Shown here: positions 60,721 to 64,000 of the stretch, in pieces
Layout: the number at the start of each line of letters is the position of its first letter
How positions within the stretch are numbered: the stretch's first letter is position 1
DNA from: CAVQWT01 sp963717705
GTDB taxonomy: Bacteria; Pseudomonadota; Gammaproteobacteria; Burkholderiales; Casimicrobiaceae
Assembly (NCBI GenBank): GCA_963717705.1
Contig: CAVQWT010000005.1
Location: 806,001-870,000, forward strand
DNA: 64,000 bases
Direction of reading: 5' to 3'
Position numbers and translations under genes: made by a program
The notes under the pieces: model-generated
Seen by the model: the letters and a program-made list of their open reading frames with translations, nothing else
The model's database searches: none
What the model was told of the DNA's origin: nothing

Positions 60721-61232
60721 GTGCGCTTGACGACGCCGCAGGCGACGCGCGCGCCGGAGTTGCCGGTCGGCTGCGTCTTCCAGTCGTCCGGATCCTTGTG
60801 CACGATGACGCCGCGGCCGACGATGTCCGCCGCGCCGCTGCCGATGGTGATGACGTCGAGCGTCGCGGTCAGCGTGGCGTTGCCCGCCGCGTCGGCTTCG
60901 AGCATCGGCATGTCGCCGGCGTGGCGGTCGGCCGACGTCGGATGCGCGTGCGGCTTGCCGAGCGGGTTGAAATGGCCGCCCGCGCTGGTGCCGTCGGGGG
61001 CGCTGCAATCGCCCTTTTCGTGGATGTGGAAGCCGTGGCTGCCGGGCGTGAGCCCCGACACCTTGGCGACGACGACGACCTTGTCGCCGCGCTGCGTGAA
61101 GTTCACCGTTCCCTCGGCCTTGTTGCCCGCGGTCGGCTTGAGGTCGGCGACCGCGGTCGGGCCGGCGGGCTGCATCGACGCGCAACCGGCAAGCATGACT
61201 GCGACCGCGGTCGCGAGCAGGGTGATTCTCAT
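60717..61232 (-). CDS. sodC: Periplasmic Cu,Zn superoxide dismutase lipoprotein SodC
   Basis: SodC removes superoxide outside the cytoplasm. The 171-residue precursor has a lipobox LAGC with Cys17. Ligands are complete: His69 and His71 (GFHIHEKGDCSAPDG), His87 (AGGHFNPLG), the Zn loop GKPHAHPTSADRHAGDMP (with His95/97, His104, Asp107) and His145 (GVIVHKDPDD). The Cys76-Cys165 disulfide is present. ATG at 61232 lies in the divergent region shared with hslU. Confidence 0.94.
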   Translation of the reverse strand: MRITLLATAVAVMLAGCASMQPAGPTAVADLKPTAGNKAEGTVNFTQRGDKVVVVAKVSGLTPGSHGFHIHEKGDCSAPDGTSAGGHFNPLGKPHAHPTSADRHAGDMPMLEADAAGNATLTATLDVITIGSGAADIVGRGVIVHKDPDDWKTQPTGNSGARVACGVVKRT

Positions 61233-61373
61233 GTCTCGATCTCCTCCGAAACGCCGCGGCCCCGGACGCCGCCTGCGCAGTGGGCCGCGACGGACGCCGC
61301 GGCAACCGCGCGATGATAAGCGATGCGGAGGTCGGTGGCCACCGGACGAAGCCGCGCCCGCCGCGGCGCGAGG

Positions 61374-61379
61374 TAGAAT
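61374..61379 (+). promoter_or_regulatory. Possible -10 box for hslU
   Basis: TAGAAT lies 88 nt before the hslU ATG within the divergent sodC-hslU region 61233-61467. No heat-shock sigma-32 pair is convincing. Nothing else is recognised in this region. Confidence 0.3.
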
Positions 61380-61467
61380 CGAACGGCTGTCCCGCGAGGG
61401 GCGGCCGTTCCTTTCCGGGGCGGGACGCGCCCCGGGTGCACCCCACGAGCCACGAGGACCGCACGCG

Positions 61468-62796
61468 ATGAGCGCGATGACGCCCGAGGAAATCGTCTCG
61501 GAACTCGACAAGCATATCGTCGGCCAGGCCGCCGCGAAGCGCGCGGTCGCGATCGCGCTGCGCAACCGCTGGCGCCGGCAGCAGGTCGGCGAGCCACTGC
61601 GGCAGGAGATCACGCCCAAGAACATCCTGATGATCGGGCCGACCGGCGTCGGCAAGACCGAGATCGCCCGCCGCCTCGCGCGGCTCGCCGACGCGCCGTT
61701 CATCAAGGTCGAGGCGACCAAGTTCACCGAGGTCGGCTACGTCGGCCGCGACGTCGACACCATCATCCGCGACCTCGCCGAGGCGGCGATCAAGCAGACC
61801 CGCGAGACCGAGTCGCGCAAGGTGCGCGACCGCGCCGCGGACGCCGCCGAGGAGCGCGTGCTCGACGTGCTGCTGCCGCCGGTCCGCGAGGTGAACTTCG
61901 ACGACATGAAGCCGACCGACTCGGGAACGCGGCAGAAATTCCGCAAGATGCTGCGCGAGGGCGCGCTCGACGACAAGGAGATCGAGATCGAGGTCGCGCT
62001 GCTCGCGCCCCAGATGGAGATGATGGCGCCGCCCGGGATGGAGGACCTCACCAGCCAGATCCAGGGCATGTTCCAGCAGATGTCCGGCAACCGGCGCAAG
62101 CTGAAGAAGGTGACCGTCGCCGAGGCGCTGAAGCTCCTCACCGACGAGGAGGCCGGCAAGCTGCTCAACGACGACGAGATCAAGGCCAAGGCGCTGGCCA
62201 ACGTCGAGCAGAACGGCATCGTGTTCCTCGACGAGATCGACAAGATCGCGAGCCGCCAGGAGACGCACGGCGCCGACGTATCGCGGCACGGCGTCCAGCG
62301 CGACCTGCTGCCGCTGGTCGAGGGCACGTCGGTGTCGACCAAGTACGGGATGATCCGCACCGACCACGTGCTGTTCATCGCGTCGGGGGCGTTCCACCTG
62401 GCGAAGCCCTCGGACCTGATTCCCGAGCTGCAGGGGCGATTCCCCATCCGCGTCGAGCTGTCGCCGCTGTCGGTCACCGACTTCGAGCAGATCCTCACCG
62501 CCACCGATGCCTGCCTCACCCGCCAGTACGAGGCGCTGCTCGGCACCGAGCAGGTGCACCTCGACTTCCGGGCGGACGGCATCCGGCGGATGGCGGAGAT
62601 CGCCTTCGCCGTCAACGAGCGGCAGGAGAACATCGGCGCGCGGCGGCTGCACACGGTGATGGAGCGGCTGCTCGAGGAGGTGTCGTTCCACGCCGCGCGG
62701 CGCACCGGCGAGACCATCGTCGTCGACGCCGCGTTCGTCGACGCGCGGCTGGCGGGCATCGCCGGCGACGACAATCTCGCCCGGTACATCCTGTGA
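61468..62796 (+). CDS. hslU: ATP-dependent protease ATPase subunit HslU
   Basis: HslU is the AAA+ unfoldase that feeds HslV. The 442-residue protein has the start MTPEEIVSELDKHIVGQAAA, Walker A MIGPTGVGKTEIARRLARLA, the pore motif GYVGRD in TEVGYVGRDVDTIIRDLAEA, Walker B NGIVFLDEIDKIASRQETHG and sensor ELQGRFPIRVELSPLSVTDF. The C-terminus NLARYIL docks into HslV. A GAGG ribosome site precedes ATG at 61468. The gene is separated from hslV by eight protein genes and rnpB. Confidence 0.96.
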   Translation: MSAMTPEEIVSELDKHIVGQAAAKRAVAIALRNRWRRQQVGEPLRQEITPKNILMIGPTGVGKTEIARRLARLADAPFIKVEATKFTEVGYVGRDVDTIIRDLAEAAIKQTRETESRKVRDRAADAAEERVLDVLLPPVREVNFDDMKPTDSGTRQKFRKMLREGALDDKEIEIEVALLAPQMEMMAPPGMEDLTSQIQGMFQQMSGNRRKLKKVTVAEALKLLTDEEAGKLLNDDEIKAKALANVEQNGIVFLDEIDKIASRQETHGADVSRHGVQRDLLPLVEGTSVSTKYGMIRTDHVLFIASGAFHLAKPSDLIPELQGRFPIRVELSPLSVTDFEQILTATDACLTRQYEALLGTEQVHLDFRADGIRRMAEIAFAVNERQENIGARRLHTVMERLLEEVSFHAARRTGETIVVDAAFVDARLAGIAGDDNLARYIL

Positions 62797-62836
62797 CCCG
62801 CGTCGCGGGTGCGCCGCGGGCGCCGGCGGAGGACTG

Positions 62837-63709
62837 ATGGACCGCATCCTCGCCATCATCCTGCCGGTGTTCTCGATCATCGCGCTGGGCTGGCTGTACG
62901 GCCGCAAGGTCAGGCCGGACATGTCGATCGTCAACCGGATCAGCATGAACGTGCTGGCGCCGGCGCTTATCTTCTCGGCGCTGTCGTCGAAGTCGTTCGA
63001 CCTCTGGGACAACCGGCTGCTGATGCTGGGCAGCGTCGGCGTCGTGCTGGGCTCGGGCCTGCTCGCGTGGCCCTTCGCGAAGCTGATGCACGTCGACCAC
63101 CGGACGCTGGTGCCGCCGATGATGTTCAACAACTGCGGCAACATGGGCCTGCCGCTGGCGGCGCTGGCGTTCGGCCCCCCGGGGTTCACCGCGATGGTGG
63201 CGCTGTTCGTCATCTCCAACCTGCTCCACTTCACGCTCGGCGCGTGGATGATCGATCACCACGCGCGCTTCGGCAGCCTGCTGCGCAATCCCATGGTGTG
63301 GTCGACCATCGCCGGCTTCCTGTTCGCCGCGTTCCATCCGCCGCTGCCCGAGGTGCTGGGCGTGACGTTCAAGATGATCGGCGACGCGCTGATCCCGATG
63401 ATGCTGCTGTCGCTCGGCGTGCGCCTCACCGCCGTGCGCTGGGACGACGCGCGGCTGGGCGTCGTCGGGGGGCTCGTATGCCCGCTGACCGGCATCGCGA
63501 TGGCGGCGCTGCTGTCGCCGGTGCTGGGCCTCGACAAGTCGCAGCAGGGGCTGCTGATCCTGTTCGGCTGCCTGCCGCCCGCGGTGCTCAACTTCATGGT
63601 CGCCGAGCAGTACAAGCAGGAGCCCGGCAAGGTCGCGTCGATCGTGCTGATCGGCAACGTGCTGTCGGTGCTGTTCGTGCCGCTCGGCCTCGCCCTCGCC
63701 CTGCAATGA
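62837..63709 (+). CDS. AEC-family (auxin efflux carrier-like) transporter
   Basis: This 290-residue inner-membrane carrier has about ten membrane segments: LAIILPVFSIIALGWLYGRK, the conserved NRISMNVLAPALIFSALSS with its Asn-rich loops, MMFNNCGNMGLPLAALAFGP and FGCLPPAVLNFMVAEQYKQE. Bacterial members move dicarboxylates, malonate or amino acids, and the substrate here is unknown. It is 40 nt after hslU and its stop overlaps the next ATG. Confidence 0.9.
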   Translation: MDRILAIILPVFSIIALGWLYGRKVRPDMSIVNRISMNVLAPALIFSALSSKSFDLWDNRLLMLGSVGVVLGSGLLAWPFAKLMHVDHRTLVPPMMFNNCGNMGLPLAALAFGPPGFTAMVALFVISNLLHFTLGAWMIDHHARFGSLLRNPMVWSTIAGFLFAAFHPPLPEVLGVTFKMIGDALIPMMLLSLGVRLTAVRWDDARLGVVGGLVCPLTGIAMAALLSPVLGLDKSQQGLLILFGCLPPAVLNFMVAEQYKQEPGKVASIVLIGNVLSVLFVPLGLALALQ

Positions 63710-64000
63710 CGCGGGCTTCCGCCCCGGTCGGGATCGACGCCGTCCTGTTCGACCTGGGCGGCGTGCTGATCGAACTGGTCGGAGTCGAGCGGATGCTCGA
63801 GTGGTCGCCGGAGCTCGGCACCACCGACGAGCTGTGGCGGCAGTGGCTGCACTCGCCGGCGGTGCGCCGCTACGAGACCGGCAACGGCACCCGCGTGGAG
63901 TTCGCCGACGCCGTCATCGCGGAGTTCGGCCTGCCGGTCGGGCGCGACGACTTCCTCGCCGAGTTCGCGTGGTGGCCGCGCGCGCTCTTCGCCGGCGCCG
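63706..64000 (+). CDS. HAD-IA hydrolase, cut by window end
   Basis: From ATG at 63706 the frame is open to the end of the window. It gives about 98 residues: a short leader, motif I DAVLFDLGGVLIELVGVERM, then the HAD-IA cap region (YETGNGTRVEFADAVIAEFG). The DLGGV variant of motif I is typical of epoxide-hydrolase N-terminal-like or YihX-type phosphatases. Motifs II-IV lie outside. It is coupled to the carrier gene (ATGA overlap). Confidence 0.8.
   Translation, partial: MTRASAPVGIDAVLFDLGGVLIELVGVERMLEWSPELGTTDELWRQWLHSPAVRRYETGNGTRVEFADAVIAEFGLPVGRDDFLAEFAWWPRALFAGA

Noticed and set aside
59746..62796. 1016-codon plus-strand frame ending in hslU
   Set aside because: The HslU part starts at 61468. 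The upstream part is an antisense shadow of fabI and sodC with no family features.

Overview
The window is GC-rich chromosomal DNA, roughly 70% G+C by eye, from a Betaproteobacterium. The gene orders mlaFED-mlaA-mlaC-mlaB / ABC pair / ibaG / murA / hisGDCBHAFIE, kdsD-kdsC-lptCAB-rpoN-hpf-ptsN-hprK-rapZ and ruvCAB-ybgC-tolQRA are typical of that class. HprK next to PtsN and RapZ points the same way. I cannot place it more precisely. Genes are packed tightly, and about twenty neighbouring pairs share a 4-nt ATGA or GTGA stop/start overlap.

Layout. 1-17396 (minus strand) is one long co-directional run. Read in its own direction it starts with the Mla phospholipid-transport genes, then a two-gene ABC exporter, ibaG, murA, a small inverted-repeat element, queF-guaD, the whole histidine pathway hisG-D-C-B-H-A-F-I-E, a PH-like membrane protein and a HIT protein cut by the window edge. 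A KefB-type antiporter lies upstream (17602-19566). 19775-35686 (plus) holds LPS genes (kdsD, kdsC, lptC, lptA, lptB), rpoN and the nitrogen-PTS/HPr-kinase cluster (hpf, ptsN, hprK, rapZ). It continues with ubiX, a LON-domain protein, the YebC regulator, ruvC-HAD-ruvA-ruvB and ybgC-tolQ-tolR-tolA. tolB and pal do not follow. A convergent PilZ-domain gene sits there instead.

37624-46771 holds a secreted FKBP isomerase, pepN, a cluster of palindromic repeats at the pepN stop codon, two glycosyltransferases, fpr, an acetyltransferase, a small lipoprotein, a HAD phosphatase, an SDR and a small membrane protein. 46777-53076 (minus) is a less conserved block. In transcription order it is hslV, a UbiH-like hydroxylase, dsbC with an apparent frameshift, an SPFH/band-7 protein with a C-terminal excisionase-like helix-turn-helix, a DUF4019 protein, a double zinc-ribbon membrane protein and a DUF3025 protein with an internal ADGD repeat. 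53262-64000 holds a double-STAS protein, sodB, dksA, pyrC, the RNase P RNA, a PYROXD2-like oxidoreductase, fabI, a tandem SodC pair (one copy lacking most metal ligands), hslU, an AEC-family carrier and a partial HAD gene.

How it works together. Much of the window is envelope maintenance: Mla lipid transport, MurA, Kdo and LPS export, Tol, DsbC, periplasmic SODs and FabI. The rest is core metabolism (histidine, queuosine/guanine, pyrimidine, ubiquinone), DNA repair (RuvABC) and global control (RpoN, PtsN/HprK/RapZ, DksA). The most unusual observations are the in-frame hisG-TGA-hisD junction with no standard hisD start codon, -10 boxes placed exactly for leaderless transcripts (kdsD, ruvB), the metal-ligand-poor SodC paralogue, the SPFH-HTH/zinc-ribbon cluster, the split hslV and hslU, and two palindromic repeat loci. 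No CRISPR array, tRNA, prophage or complete insertion sequence was seen.
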